64,000 bases of DNA from Microbacterium sp. USTB-Y (GTDB taxonomy: Bacteria > Actinomycetota > Actinomycetes > Actinomycetales > Microbacteriaceae): contig NZ_JAGMTU010000006.1 in assembly GCF_023703415.1 (NCBI RefSeq), positions 62,001 to 126,000 on the forward strand, given 5' to 3'. Made by a program: the position numbers and the translations under genes. Each line of letters starts with the position of its first letter. Positions within the stretch are counted from its first letter, which is position 1. Below the pieces are notes generated by a model. The model ran no database searches. It was not told the DNA's origin and was given only the letters and a program-made list of their open reading frames with translations. This document shows positions 36,705-46,811 of this stretch, one piece after another.

Positions 36705-38018
36705 CTACCGGCGTGCGTCGGCGCCACCGGCCGCGTCGGCACCGCCGTCCGCGGCCTCGGCGATCTCGCCCTCCGACACGGCGCGCAGCGAACCGCGGTC
36801 GACCGTGAGCGTGAGCACGGTGCCGGAGGGGGCGTCGGCGGCGTCGCGCACGATGCGCCCGTCGTCGCGGTGCGCGATGGCGTACCCGCGGGCGAGGGTC
36901 GCCGCGGGCGAGAGCGCGCGCAAGGAGGCGCGCAGCTCTGCGGTACGGCGGGCCGCCGCGTCGACGGTGCGGCCGAGCGCGTCGCGCGACCGTGCGGACA
37001 GCAGCCACACCTCCTGTGCGCGGCGCTCGATGAGCGGATCCGGATCCCGCAGCGCCGGACGGGAGCGCAGCTGCTCGAGCTGGGCGATGTCGTGCGCGAT
37101 GCGCTGGGAGACGCGGGTGGCGGCCCTCGCGCGCAGCTGGGCGACGAGCGCGCGCTGCTCGCCGACGTCGGGCACGACGCGCTTGGCGGCGTCGGTCGGC
37201 GTCGAGGCGCGGAGGTCGGCGACGTCGTCGAGCAGTGGGTGGTCGTTCTCGTGTCCGATCGCGCTGACCACGGGGGTCGTCGCGGCGGCGACCGCCCGCA
37301 CGAGACGCTCGTCGCTGAAGCCGAGAAGGGTCTGCGGGTCACCGCCGCCGCGGGCGATCACGATCACGTCGACCTCCGGATCCGCATCGAGCCGCTTCAG
37401 TGCGGCGAGCGTCTCCGGCACGCAGCGGTCGCCCTGCACCGCGGCGTGCACGGTGCGGAAGCGCACCTGAGGCCAACGCAGCTCGGCGTTGCGGTGCACG
37501 TCCTTCTCCGCGTCGGAGTTCTCGCCCGTGATCAGCCCGATCATGTGCGGCAGGAACGGCAGCGGCTTCTTGCGGGAGGCGTCGAACAGCCCTTCCTGGC
37601 GCAGCTGGGCGCGCAGCCGCTCCAGGCGTTCGAGCTGATCGCCGAGCCCGACGTGCTTCATGGCGGAGACGGCGAAGCTGAAGTCGCCGGCCTTGACGAA
37701 GTAGTCCGCCTTGACTGCGGCGACCACGTGGTCGCCGACCGCGAGATCGGCCGGGATCCGCGCGCGCACGCTCGACCAGATCCGGATCGAGATCTGCGCA
37801 TCGGAGCGGGTGTCCTTGAGCCGGGCGAAGACGTTGCCGGCACGCAGGTTCCAGCTCGTGATCTCGCCCTCGACCCAGACAGTGCCCCACTGGGCCACGA
37901 AGTCGCGGATCGTGGCGTTGAGGCGGGCGATGGAGGTCGGCGCGTCCGCGGTCGAGTCGCGGGGGGAGACGGCGTCGGCCGGCGGGGTCTCGCCGGGGGC
38001 GGCTTCGAAGACGGTCAT
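36705..38018 (-). CDS. xseA: Exodeoxyribonuclease VII large subunit
   Basis: 437 residues. N-terminal OB fold (WGTVWVEGEITSWNLRAGNV), the catalytic region with IGLITGENSDAEKDVHRN, VIVIARGGGDPQTLLGFSDE and SAIGHENDHPLLDDVADLRA, then a long coiled coil. It degrades single-stranded DNA to oligonucleotides with XseB. An AGGATGCG ribosome site precedes the ATG. It is divergent from ispH and leads the xseA-xseB-DUF4245-CA-fumC run. Confidence 0.96.
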   Translation of the reverse strand: MTVFEAAPGETPPADAVSPRDSTADAPTSIARLNATIRDFVAQWGTVWVEGEITSWNLRAGNVFARLKDTRSDAQISIRIWSSVRARIPADLAVGDHVVAAVKADYFVKAGDFSFAVSAMKHVGLGDQLERLERLRAQLRQEGLFDASRKKPLPFLPHMIGLITGENSDAEKDVHRNAELRWPQVRFRTVHAAVQGDRCVPETLAALKRLDADPEVDVIVIARGGGDPQTLLGFSDERLVRAVAAATTPVVSAIGHENDHPLLDDVADLRASTPTDAAKRVVPDVGEQRALVAQLRARAATRVSQRIAHDIAQLEQLRSRPALRDPDPLIERRAQEVWLLSARSRDALGRTVDAAARRTAELRASLRALSPAATLARGYAIAHRDDGRIVRDAADAPSGTVLTLTVDRGSLRAVSEGEIAEAADGGADAAGGADARR

Positions 38019-38134
38019 CGCATCCTGTCGATCGGGGCGGGTTCAGGATAACGCGGGCTCCCGACGCGGCCCGGCCCGGTACGCAGGGCGGCCCGTCCCG
38101 GCCTCCTGCCAGGAGGCGCCGATAGAATCGCGGG

Positions 38135-39205
38135 GTGAGTTCTCCCGTCGCGCTGCCCGTGCCGCAGATTCCCCGCCGTCGCCCCGAGGGCGCGCGCGAG
38201 CCGCTCCAGAACCGCCCGGTCGAGGGCGTCAAGCGCGTGCTGCTCGCCGCGCCCCGCGGCTACTGCGCGGGGGTCGACCGCGCCGTCGTCGCGGTCGAGA
38301 AGGCGCTGCAGCGCTACGGTGCGCCCGTGTACGTGCGCAAGCAGATCGTGCACAACATCCACGTCGTGACCGAGCTCGAGGAGCAGGGGGCGATCTTCGT
38401 CGACGAGGTGGACGAGATCCCCGAGGGATCCCACGTGGTCTTCAGCGCCCACGGCGTCTCGCCGATGGTGGTCTCCGCCGCGGAGGACCGCCACCTGCAC
38501 GCGATCGACGCGACCTGCCCTCTGGTGACCAAGGTGCACCGCGAGGCGGTGCGCTTCGCCCGCGACGACTACGAGATCCTGCTCATCGGCCACGACGGCC
38601 ACGAGGAGGTCGAGGGAACCGCCGGGGAGGCGCCCGACCACGTCACGGTCGTGAACTCGCCGGCCGAGGCCGACACGGTCGAGGTGCGCGACCCCAGCAA
38701 GGTGGTGTGGCTGTCGCAGACCACCCTCTCCGTCGACGAGACGATGGAGACCGTCAACCGGCTGCGCACCCGGTTCCCCGAGCTGCAGGATCCGCCCTCC
38801 GACGACATCTGCTACGCGACGCAGAACCGGCAGGTCGCGATTAAGAAGGTCGCCAAGGACGCGGATCTCGTGATCGTGGTCGGATCCGCGAACTCGTCCA
38901 ACAGCGTGCGCCTGGTCGAGGTCGCGCGCGAATACGGCGCCCGGGCCGCCTACCGCGTCGACTACGCCGACGAGGTGCGCCAGGAGTGGCTGGACGGCGT
39001 CGCCACCGTCGGGGTGACGAGCGGGGCCTCCGTGCCCGAGGTGCTCGTGCAGGAGGTGCTCGCGGCCCTCGCCGAGGCGGGTTACGGAGACGTCGAGGAG
39101 GTGCGCACGGCCGAGGAGGACCTCATGTTCTCCCTCCCCAAGGAGCTGCGCCAGGACATCACGGGCCAGCGCGACGAGCGGGCGCTCGGAGGACGCAGCC
39201 GATGA
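38135..39205 (+). CDS. ispH: 4-hydroxy-3-methylbut-2-enyl diphosphate reductase
   Basis: 356 residues. Last enzyme of the MEP isoprenoid pathway, an Fe-S enzyme producing IPP and DMAPP. The three cluster cysteines are seen in [27 protein letters not shown] and [11 protein letters not shown]; substrate motifs FSAHGVSP and [12 protein letters not shown] are present. It starts with an extra approximately 30-residue polar lead. GTG start with TAGAAT exactly six bases upstream. It overlaps the next gene by four bases. Confidence 0.97.
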   Translation: MSSPVALPVPQIPRRRPEGAREPLQNRPVEGVKRVLLAAPRGYCAGVDRAVVAVEKALQRYGAPVYVRKQIVHNIHVVTELEEQGAIFVDEVDEIPEGSHVVFSAHGVSPMVVSAAEDRHLHAIDATCPLVTKVHREAVRFARDDYEILLIGHDGHEEVEGTAGEAPDHVTVVNSPAEADTVEVRDPSKVVWLSQTTLSVDETMETVNRLRTRFPELQDPPSDDICYATQNRQVAIKKVAKDADLVIVVGSANSSNSVRLVEVAREYGARAAYRVDYADEVRQEWLDGVATVGVTSGASVPEVLVQEVLAALAEAGYGDVEEVRTAEEDLMFSLPKELRQDITGQRDERALGGRSR

Positions 39206-39747
39206 CCGGCTCCGGGCCCGCGGAGCAGCCGCGACGGCCGGCTTTCGGCGAGTACGCGACTCCGGAGGAGCAGAGCAGGCGGGCGGGAAGGCCCATGCCG
39301 CCGCCCGTCGTGCCCGTTCCGCCGACCGTGCTTCCGGTGGTCCCACCGGCGCAGGACACGGCGGAGCGCCCGGCTCACCCCGTCGACAGGATGGCGTCGA
39401 TCGCGCTGCTCGCCTACGGGGTCTGGAACGTCATCACGACGGTCATCGCCTACCTCGACCCGTCCTCGCTCATGACCTCGATGATGCGGATGATGGGGAT
39501 CACCGGCACCTTCTCGAACTACGGACCGGCGCGGACCGCGGGGATCGTCGCGGGTATCGTCCTCATCGTCGGCTGGATCGTGACCGCCGCATGGTCCGTG
39601 GCCCGGCTGCGGCGCGGCAAGCTCACGTGGTGGCTCCCGGTGGCCGGCGGCATCGTGTTCGGCATGCTGGCGTCGGTCTGCATCGCGGTGCCCTTCATGA
39701 CGGATCCGAGCGTCGTCTCGTTCCTGAACGGGCAGCTCCAGAAGTAG
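39202..39747 (+). CDS. DUF6264-like membrane protein
   Basis: 181 residues. A Pro-rich cytoplasmic N-terminus (about 60 residues) with [15 protein letters not shown], then three hydrophobic segments ([59 protein letters not shown]). Function unknown; the family sits next to ispH in Microbacteriaceae. Start overlaps the ispH stop (ATGA). Confidence 0.8.
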   Translation: MTGSGPAEQPRRPAFGEYATPEEQSRRAGRPMPPPVVPVPPTVLPVVPPAQDTAERPAHPVDRMASIALLAYGVWNVITTVIAYLDPSSLMTSMMRMMGITGTFSNYGPARTAGIVAGIVLIVGWIVTAAWSVARLRRGKLTWWLPVAGGIVFGMLASVCIAVPFMTDPSVVSFLNGQLQK

Positions 39748-39764
39748 CGTCCGCGGACGCCGAA

Positions 39765-39791
39765 GGTCCGGCCCCCTCGGGGAGCCGGACC
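39765..39791. terminator. Bidirectional terminator
   Basis: 8-bp outer stem (39765-39772 with 39784-39791) plus an inner CCCC/GGGG stem with one bulged A, between convergent genes. Confidence 0.8.
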
Positions 39792-39807
39792 AACGACGAG
39801 CGGCCCG

Positions 39808-40401
39808 TCAGTGCGCGTTGCCGTTGTTGAAGTGGTGGTCGCCCTTGTGGTGACCGTTGCCGTGCGCCCCGGGGCCGCGACCTCCGGTGCCGGGCTCGAC
39901 GTGGTTGGTCTTGGTGTGCACGATGTCGTAGTAGACGCTCGTGTCGGCCGCGTTCGGGAACACCCGGTAGGTGAAGACGTTCTTGTTGAGCTCCACGATC
40001 GGGACGACGCGCTCGAACAGCACGGCGCCGTTCGCGTCCTTCGCGGCGATCCACCGCGTGGCGCCGTCAGCGGGCACGTTCCAGTCGCCGTGCATCTTCG
40101 GGCTGTCGTCGAGGTTGTACATCGTGAACGTGCCGTCGGCCTTGAAGTACGCCCAGCCCACGAAGTTCTTCACGGCCGGGTCGTCGAGAGCGACGCGGCG
40201 GCCCTGGGCGTCGAGCGCGCTCGTGGTCTTCCACGGGGTCGAGGCCAGCGTCTCGAACGGCGTCAGCGCCCGGTGGCCGGAGGCGAACGATGCGGTCGCG
40301 GCAGCCGGAGCGGCTGCGGCGGCGACCGTCGGGACGATGGTGACGGCCGCGAGGGCGATCGTCGAGGCGGCGATGAGCTTGCGGGAGAAGGTGATGTTCA
40401 T
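39808..40401 (-). CDS. Secreted DUF4822-type protein with His-rich tail
   Basis: 197 residues. A Sec signal peptide (about 1-32, hydrophobic core IAASTIALAAVTIVPTVAAA), then one DUF4822-type repeat: LASTPWKTTSALDAQGRRVA, NFVGWAYFKADGTFTMYN, LFERVVPIVELNKNVFTYRV. The C-terminal 25 residues are Gly/His-rich (HGNGHHKGDHH), which could bind metal. Function unknown. ATG 40401 is chosen over GTG 40410 because TAGCGT lies seven bases upstream and nothing supports translation initiation at 40410. Confidence 0.82.
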   Translation of the reverse strand: MNITFSRKLIAASTIALAAVTIVPTVAAAAAPAAATASFASGHRALTPFETLASTPWKTTSALDAQGRRVALDDPAVKNFVGWAYFKADGTFTMYNLDDSPKMHGDWNVPADGATRWIAAKDANGAVLFERVVPIVELNKNVFTYRVFPNAADTSVYYDIVHTKTNHVEPGTGGRGPGAHGNGHHKGDHHFNNGNAH

Positions 40402-40501
40402 GTCTTCCACGCTAGGAATCGGGCCCCGATCGTCGCATCAGCCGATCGGCTACTTCCGGTGCCATCGGGCGGATGATCCCGGAATCGGGCTGCCGGTGCC
40501 G

Positions 40502-40990
40502 TCAGGCGATCCCGCCCCAGACGGCACGTGCGCCGGCCTCGCCCGCCAGGACGACGGTGACGATCGTCCCGATCGCGCACACCGCCGCGATGGTGGTGAT
40601 CGTCGCGGAGATCGCGGACGCGATGCGGATCCGCCGGATCCGGGCCGTCATCCGCTCCCGCAGGTGAACGGCGACGGCCGCGATCAGGAGGGCGATGCTC
40701 CAGGGGATCAGCAGGAGCCCGAGCGCCTCGTGCTGCCGGATCGCGGGCGTGGATCCGACCTTCGCTGCCAGGTCGAGGCCGGCGAGAACGGTCACCGGCA
40801 CCAGGACCGCGACGAGTGCCGCGGCGATCGGCATCGCCAGGCCCAGACGGCGTCGGGCAGCGGGCCAGATCGCCGTGAGAGCCACGGCGAGCGCCGTCAC
40901 GGGAGCGAGGATCACCGTGGCGTGCACCAGCAGCGGGTGCAGCGGGAGGCCGAGAAGCGTGAAGGGGCCGGAGGCGAGCAAGGCGGTCAT
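40502..40990 (-). CDS. DUF2231-type membrane protein
   Basis: 162 residues with four hydrophobic segments; the N-terminal GLPLHPLLVHATVILAPVTA with paired His is the DUF2231 signature. Possibly a heme or metal-related membrane protein, but function is unproven. Divergent from the sigma factor gene, with a matching predicted ECF promoter (40999-41023) just ahead of its ATG. Confidence 0.85.
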   Translation of the reverse strand: MTALLASGPFTLLGLPLHPLLVHATVILAPVTALAVALTAIWPAARRRLGLAMPIAAALVAVLVPVTVLAGLDLAAKVGSTPAIRQHEALGLLLIPWSIALLIAAVAVHLRERMTARIRRIRIASAISATITTIAAVCAIGTIVTVVLAGEAGARAVWGGIA

Positions 40991-40998
40991 ACTGGGAG

Positions 40999-41023
40999 AA
41001 CGGCGCGCGGGCGCACCGGGTTC
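40999..41023 (-). promoter_or_regulatory. Predicted ECF sigma promoter of DUF2231 gene
   Basis: On the minus strand, TGAACC (-35, GAACC at 41023-41019) is followed after exactly 16 bases by CGTT (41002-40999). Transcription would begin almost at the ATG. Same motif and spacing as at 41062 and 42279. Confidence 0.65.
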
Positions 41024-41061
41024 ACCGGATCCGATCGGCGCGGATCCGATCCGTCCGCGAT

Positions 41062-41086
41062 GAACCTTTCGTTCCCGGATCTCGTT
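41062..41086 (+). promoter_or_regulatory. Predicted autoregulatory ECF promoter of sigma gene
   Basis: TGAACC then exactly 16 bases then CGTT (41083-41086), 20 bases before the sigma-factor ATG. Typical ECF -35 GAAC / -10 CGTT architecture. Confidence 0.68.
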
Positions 41087-41105
41087 TCCCCGGTAGGAGG
41101 CGACG

Positions 41106-41609
41106 ATGGAGGATGAGGACGAGCGGCTGACCGCGCTCTACGACGTGCACGCCGGGCCGATCCGTCGCTACGTCGTGCACCTGACGGGCAGCAGCTCCTC
41201 CGCGGACGACGTCGTGCAGGAGACGCTGCTGCGGGCCTGGCGCACCCCGCGGATCCTGGAGCAGGAGGTCGCGACGACCCGGTCCTGGATGTTCACCGTC
41301 GCGCGGCATCTCGTCATCGACGAGGCCCGCAGCGCGCGCCGGCGCCATGAGCATCCCGTCGCCGAGGTGCCGGAGCAGGGCACCGACGACACGACGGATC
41401 GCCTGTTCGACGCGATCCTCATCGAGGACGCGCTCGCCGACCTCAGCGCCGAGCATCGCGCCGTGATCGTGGCCGGATACTACGGCGGTCGCAGCGTCGA
41501 CGAGATCGCACAGGAGCTCGCGATCCCCGCCGGAACGGTGAAGTCGCGCATGCACTATGGACTGCGGGCCCTGCGGCTCGCGCTGCAGGAGAGAGGGGTG
41601 ATCCGGTGA
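41106..41609 (+). CDS. ECF RNA polymerase sigma factor
   Basis: 167 residues with sigma-70 region 2 (DDVVQETLLRAWRTPRILEQ, ATTRSWMFTVARHLVIDEAR) and region 4 (LSAEHRAVIVAGYYGGRSVDEIAQELAI, GTVKSRMHYGLRALRLAL). It directs RNA polymerase to a stress regulon. AGGAGG lies five bases before the ATG. The stop overlaps the anti-sigma start, the usual coupling for one-to-one control. Confidence 0.95.
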   Translation: MEDEDERLTALYDVHAGPIRRYVVHLTGSSSSADDVVQETLLRAWRTPRILEQEVATTRSWMFTVARHLVIDEARSARRRHEHPVAEVPEQGTDDTTDRLFDAILIEDALADLSAEHRAVIVAGYYGGRSVDEIAQELAIPAGTVKSRMHYGLRALRLALQERGVIR

Positions 41610-42280
41610 GCATCGATCCGGACCCGTTCGCCACGTGGGATGCCGCCTATGCGATGGGTGCGCTGTCCGCGCCGGACCGCGCGCGCTACGAGGCGCATCT
41701 GGCGGAATGCCCGGACTGCCGTGCCGCCGTGGCCGAGCTCGTGCCGGCGGTGAGCCTGCTGTCGCGCGTGCGCGCCGAGGACGCGGAGCGCATCGGCACG
41801 GGCGAACCCGATCCGGTCGCTCCGAAGCTGCTCTCCATCGCGCGTGCACGCCGCCGGCGTCGCCGCCGTGCGCTCTGGACCGGCATCGGCATCGCCGCCG
41901 CGCTCGCGATCGCCGTACCCGTCACCGTCGTCGCGATCGCGCCGCGCCCGGCGGTGTCCGTGGCGCTGGAGGCGGAGAGATCCGTTCCGGTGAGCGCCAC
42001 GGTCTCGCTGACGCCCGTCGCCTGGGGCACGAGGATCGACATGGCGTGCCTGTACGACGCCGGGGCGCCCGATGCCGGGTGGACCTACGTCCTCACCGTC
42101 GTGGGCAAGGACGGCACAGCGACCGACCTGTCGACCTGGAAGGTCCAGCCGGGGCGGACGGCGACGCTCTCCGCGGGCACCGCGGCGGCGCTCGACGACA
42201 TCCGGACGGTCGAGATCCGCACGGCGGCCGGAGACGTCGTGCTGAGCCGGGACATCCGCGGCGGATCCGCGTCGGGGTGA
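41606..42280 (+). CDS. Zinc-finger anti-sigma factor
   Basis: 224 residues. N-terminal anti-sigma domain with the zinc motif H-x3-C-x2-C in YEAHLAECPDCRAAVAEL, one membrane helix (about residues 92-112) after an Arg cluster, and an extracytoplasmic domain with SVALEAERSVPVSATVSLTP. It would hold the sigma factor at the membrane until a surface signal releases it. GTG start overlapping the sigma gene. The stop codon is part of the downstream lipoprotein promoter. Confidence 0.93.
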   Translation: MSIDPDPFATWDAAYAMGALSAPDRARYEAHLAECPDCRAAVAELVPAVSLLSRVRAEDAERIGTGEPDPVAPKLLSIARARRRRRRRALWTGIGIAAALAIAVPVTVVAIAPRPAVSVALEAERSVPVSATVSLTPVAWGTRIDMACLYDAGAPDAGWTYVLTVVGKDGTATDLSTWKVQPGRTATLSAGTAAALDDIRTVEIRTAAGDVVLSRDIRGGSASG

Positions 42281-42303
42281 ACCGCCACGCGCTCGCCCTC
42301 GTT
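42279..42303 (+). promoter_or_regulatory. Predicted ECF promoter of lipoprotein gene
   Basis: TGAACC begins within the anti-sigma stop codon, followed by exactly 16 bases and CGTT (42300-42303), 47 bases before the lipoprotein ATG. Identical architecture to the sigma and DUF2231 promoters. Confidence 0.65.
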
Positions 42304-42350
42304 CTTCCCCTGGAGCGCACCGCACGGAGCGCGGTCGAAAGGATGAGGAC

Positions 42351-42857
42351 ATGCGCAGAACCTGGGCGATCGGAGCCCTTGCACTGGGATTGCTGCTGGC
42401 CGGATGCAGCTCGCCGGCGACGACCGGATCCTCGGCGCCTCCGGCATCGAGCGACGGGTACGGGGGCGGCGGCTACGGCTCCGGGACGAGCAGTACCGCG
42501 GCGAGCACGGGCCTGAAGGTCGCGAAGACGTCTCTCGGCGAGGTCGTGGTGACCTCGGCCGGCATGACCGCCTACATGTTCGATAAGGACACCCAGGGCA
42601 CGCAGGCGAGCGCGTGCACGGGGGCCTGCGTCGGATTGTGGCCGCCCATCCTCGCCACCGGTGGCACGCCCCAGGGAGACGGCATCACCGGCACGCTCGG
42701 CACGATCCCGACGCCTGACGGCAAGAAGCAGGTCACGCTCGACGGCTGGCCCCTCTACACCTACTCCGGTGACGCGGCGGCCGGTGACGTGAAGGGCCAG
42801 GGCGTGCAGGGCATCTGGTGGGTCGTGGACGCGACGGGCGCGAAGATCGGCGGCTGA
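42351..42857 (+). CDS. Lipoprotein with COG4315-type secreted repeats
   Basis: 168 residues. Lipobox LAGC near residue 19 after a hydrophobic core, a Ser/Gly linker, then two repeats of the COG4315 type: LTSAGMTAYMFDKDTQ-like (here VVTSAGMTAYMFDKDT) with ACTGACVGLWPPI, and LDGWPLYTYSGDAAAGDVKG ending GIWWVVDATG. Such proteins sit outside the membrane; function unknown, often next to ECF sigma loci. Probably a target of the adjacent sigma factor. Confidence 0.9.
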   Translation: MRRTWAIGALALGLLLAGCSSPATTGSSAPPASSDGYGGGGYGSGTSSTAASTGLKVAKTSLGEVVVTSAGMTAYMFDKDTQGTQASACTGACVGLWPPILATGGTPQGDGITGTLGTIPTPDGKKQVTLDGWPLYTYSGDAAAGDVKGQGVQGIWWVVDATGAKIGG

Positions 42858-42869
42858 CCCGCAGACGAC

Positions 42870-42905
42870 GGAAGCGCCGCCGGGACGGATCCCGGCGGCG
42901 CTTCC
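42870..42905. terminator. Bidirectional terminator between lipoprotein and fba
   Basis: Perfect 16-bp stem (42870-42885 with 42890-42905), loop CGGA, between convergent genes. Confidence 0.88.
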
Positions 42906-42923
42906 GATGCGGCTGAGGTGCGG

Positions 42924-43952
<1,029 letters not shown>

Positions 43953-44136
43953 GGCTTCTCCTGTGCTGGATGACGGGGGTCGGTGCCACTCTAGCGCCGT
44001 AGGATCCGCGTTTCAGAGCGCGTGACCGACGGCCTGGGGAGCCGGATCTTCCGCCTGGTAAAGAAGGGAAGATCTTTCGCTTTCCCGGAGCGGAAAACTG
44101 CTGATCCGTACGCTTCGCGGCCCTACGCTGGGGGCC

Positions 44137-45129
44137 ATGGTGCGCCTCACAGCCGATCTCAGCCCCCTCAGCCCCGACCGCAACCTCGCACTGGAACTCG
44201 TCCGTGCCACGGAGGCGGCGGCGATCCGTGCCGTCCCCTTCATCGGCCGCGGTGCGAAGGAGGAGGCCGACGGCGCCGCCGTCGACGCCATGCGGGCTTT
44301 CCTCGGGACGGTCGACTTCGACGGTCGCGTCGTGATCGGCGAGGGCGAGAAGGACAACGCCCCGATGCTCTTCAACGGCGAGCATGTCGGCAGCGGCGTC
44401 GAGTGGGCGCAGCAGTACGACATCGCCGTCGATCCGATCGACGGCACCACCCTCACCGCCGAGGGGCGCCAGAACGCCGTGTCCGTCATCGCGGTGTCCG
44501 ACCGCGGCACGATGCTCGACGCCTCGAGCGTCTTCTACATGGACAAGCTCGTCACCGGCCCCGCGGGCGTCGGAGTGGTCGACATCCGCCTCCCCGTCGC
44601 GGAGAACATCCAGCGTCTCGCCGGCGCCCTGGGCAAGCCGGTCGAGGAGCTCGTCGTCTCGGTGCTGAACCGTCCTCGTCACGAGAAGCTCATCCGGGAG
44701 ATCCGCGAGGCCGGTGCCGGCACGCGTCTGATGAGCGACGGCGACGTCGCGGGCGGCATCAACGCCGCCCGTCACGGCGCGCGCACCGACATGTGCATCG
44801 GCATCGGCGGCAGCCCGGAGGGCATCGTCACCGCCTGCGCGATCAAGGCTCTCGGCGGTCACATCCAGGGCCGGCTGTGGCCCCGCGACGATGATGAGCG
44901 CCAGCGCGGCATCGATGCCGGCCTCGACATGGACAAGGTCTACGAGGCCGACGACCTGGTGAGCGGAAACAACACGATCTTCGTCGCCACGGGTGTGACG
45001 GACGGGCAGCTCGTCGCCGGCGTGCGCCGCGAGGGCGACTACCTCTACACCGAGAGCGTCGTGCTGCGCAGTGCCTCGGGCACCCTGCGGCGCATCGCCT
45101 CGGAGCACCTCGTCTCCAAGTGGCTCTGA
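44137..45129 (+). CDS. glpX: Class II fructose-1,6-bisphosphatase
   Basis: 330 residues. Hydrolyses fructose 1,6-bisphosphate in gluconeogenesis. Seen: VVIGEGEKDNAPMLFNGE and IAVDPIDGTTLTAEGRQNAV (metal and phosphate binding), IGIGGSPEGIVTACAIKALG and FVATGVTDGQLVAGV. ATG with TACGCT seven bases upstream. Divergent from fba. Confidence 0.97.
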   Translation: MVRLTADLSPLSPDRNLALELVRATEAAAIRAVPFIGRGAKEEADGAAVDAMRAFLGTVDFDGRVVIGEGEKDNAPMLFNGEHVGSGVEWAQQYDIAVDPIDGTTLTAEGRQNAVSVIAVSDRGTMLDASSVFYMDKLVTGPAGVGVVDIRLPVAENIQRLAGALGKPVEELVVSVLNRPRHEKLIREIREAGAGTRLMSDGDVAGGINAARHGARTDMCIGIGGSPEGIVTACAIKALGGHIQGRLWPRDDDERQRGIDAGLDMDKVYEADDLVSGNNTIFVATGVTDGQLVAGVRREGDYLYTESVVLRSASGTLRRIASEHLVSKWL

Positions 45130-45279
45130 TCCTCATCCCGCGGCGGCGGGCCGGGTCGCGATAACGACCTGGCCTCAGTCCGGCTGATTCCCTCGGCACC
45201 TGGCACAATGGGGGAGGCGCCATCGGCGTGCACGGCGCATTCGGCGCGACGCGGAATGCGGAGCAGGAAGGTGATGAGG

Positions 45280-45492
45280 ATGGCTACGGAGAACATCTAT
45301 CGCCATGAGACGGTCACCGACACCGGCACGGTGAAGGTCGTCGAGATGGAGGCCGCGCGCCGCCCCGACGTGCTCTTCCGCGTCCGTCGCGAAGAGGGCC
45401 ACGAGATCAGCGCCTGGTGGATGATCGGCGCGTTCGTGCTCTTCTCCGCGACCGTCGTCTTCCTGCTCAGCGGGGTTCCGGGGAGCGCCTGA
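45280..45492 (+). CDS. Small single-pass membrane protein
   Basis: 70 residues: polar N-terminus (MATENIYRHETVTDTGTVKV), a basic stretch and a C-terminal membrane helix (WWMIGAFVLFSATVVFLLSG). Not recognised. ATG 45280 has AGGAAGG nine bases upstream; an ATG two codons earlier is too close to it. Its last 26 bases overlap the convergent rmuC gene. Confidence 0.65.
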   Translation: MATENIYRHETVTDTGTVKVVEMEAARRPDVLFRVRREEGHEISAWWMIGAFVLFSATVVFLLSGVPGSA

Positions 45493-46759
45493 CCTCCTCC
45501 CGGGCTTCGTCCTGCCCGGCCAGTCGCGCACGCAGCTCGCCGAGGTCCGCCTGCATCGCGTCCGCGGTGGCAGACGACGCGGGATCCTCCACCGTCGTGG
45601 GTGAGGTCAGCTCCTCCGCGGTGAACCGCCGGGTCGCGCCGGTGACCGGCGAGGGTGCGGCCAGCGCGTCGGCATCGACACCGGGGAACCGCCGGGCGGT
45701 CACGAGGACCCGCCCTTCCAGCGACCCCGCGAAGCGGTTGTAGCTCTCTACCGTGCGCTCCAGCGCCCGGCGCAGGTCGTCCGCATGGCCGGCGAGCACG
45801 CCGAGCCGGTCGTACAGCTGGGTGCCGAGTTCGAGCAGCACGGCGGCCTCGGCCGACAGCTCCTGCTGCTTCCACGTGTAGGCGACGGTCTTCAGCACGG
45901 CCCAGAGATTCACCGGGGTCGCCAGGGCCACGCGCTTGCCGAAGGCGTAGTCGAGCAGGGCCGGATCCTCGTCGAGGGCGGCGGACAGCAGCGACTCGCT
46001 GGGCAGGAAGCAGATGACGAACTCGGGGCTCACCTCGAGTCCCGACCAGTACGCCTTCTTGGCGAGTGCGTCCACGTGCGCGCGCACCGCCTTGACATGC
46101 TGCTGCATCAGGATCCGGCGCTGCGGATCCTCGGAGCCGAGCGCGCCGGCTGCGAGGAACGCGTCGAGCGGAGCCTTCGCATCGACGGCGATCGAGGCGC
46201 CGCCGGCGAGGCGGATCACCATGTCGGGGCGCCCCTGGCCGGCATCGGAGCGGATGGTCGTCTGCAGGTCGAAGTCGACGTGCCGGGTGAGGCCGGCGGC
46301 CTCCACGACGCGGCGCAGCTGGGTCTCGCCCCAGACCCCGCGTGCCGAGGTGGAGCGCAGTGCACCGGCCAGGGACTCGGTCGTCGACCGCAGCGCCTCG
46401 CCGCTCTCCTCGGTGCGGCGCAGCTGCTCGCTGAGCTGACCGAACTGGGCGTGGCGCTCGCGCTCCAGCACGGTCACCGTCTGCTGCATGCGGTGCAGGC
46501 TCTCGCGCACCGGGGCGAGGGCGGTGAGCACCGCGCTCTCCTGCCGGGCGCGCTCGGCCGCGTCGTGCTGCTGAAGGCGAGCGTGCTCGACGGCGTCGCG
46601 GTAGAGGTCGTGCTGCCGGTCGCGGTCTTCGCGGACCACCGAGAGCTCGGCATCGGCGCGGGCGAGGTCGGCGGCGCCGCGGCTGCGGCCGAGGAACCAG
46701 CCGACGGCCAGGCCGGCGACCGCGGTGAGAGCGGCGATGAGCAGTGCGAGCGCGTCCAT
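45467..46759 (-). CDS. rmuC: DNA recombination protein RmuC
   Basis: 430 residues. N-terminal membrane helix (about 3-23), a coiled coil (ELSVVREDRDRQHDLYRDAV ... LERERHAQFGQLSEQL) and the RmuC nuclease-like core: RGVWGETQLRRVVEAAGL, SIAVDAKAPLDAFLAA, VSPEFVICFLPSESLLSAAL and VNLWAVLKTVAYTWKQQEL. It limits inversion at repeats and may be a PD-(D/E)XK nuclease. ATG 46759 lacks a clear ribosome site; a CATCAT box lies six bases upstream. Confidence 0.93.
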   Translation of the reverse strand: MDALALLIAALTAVAGLAVGWFLGRSRGAADLARADAELSVVREDRDRQHDLYRDAVEHARLQQHDAAERARQESAVLTALAPVRESLHRMQQTVTVLERERHAQFGQLSEQLRRTEESGEALRSTTESLAGALRSTSARGVWGETQLRRVVEAAGLTRHVDFDLQTTIRSDAGQGRPDMVIRLAGGASIAVDAKAPLDAFLAAGALGSEDPQRRILMQQHVKAVRAHVDALAKKAYWSGLEVSPEFVICFLPSESLLSAALDEDPALLDYAFGKRVALATPVNLWAVLKTVAYTWKQQELSAEAAVLLELGTQLYDRLGVLAGHADDLRRALERTVESYNRFAGSLEGRVLVTARRFPGVDADALAAPSPVTGATRRFTAEELTSPTTVEDPASSATADAMQADLGELRARLAGQDEAREEVRRSPEPR

Positions 46760-46811
46760 GCGTCCATGATGGGCGGGGCCACCGACATCGCCGGGGACGC
46801 GCGGTCGCGTG

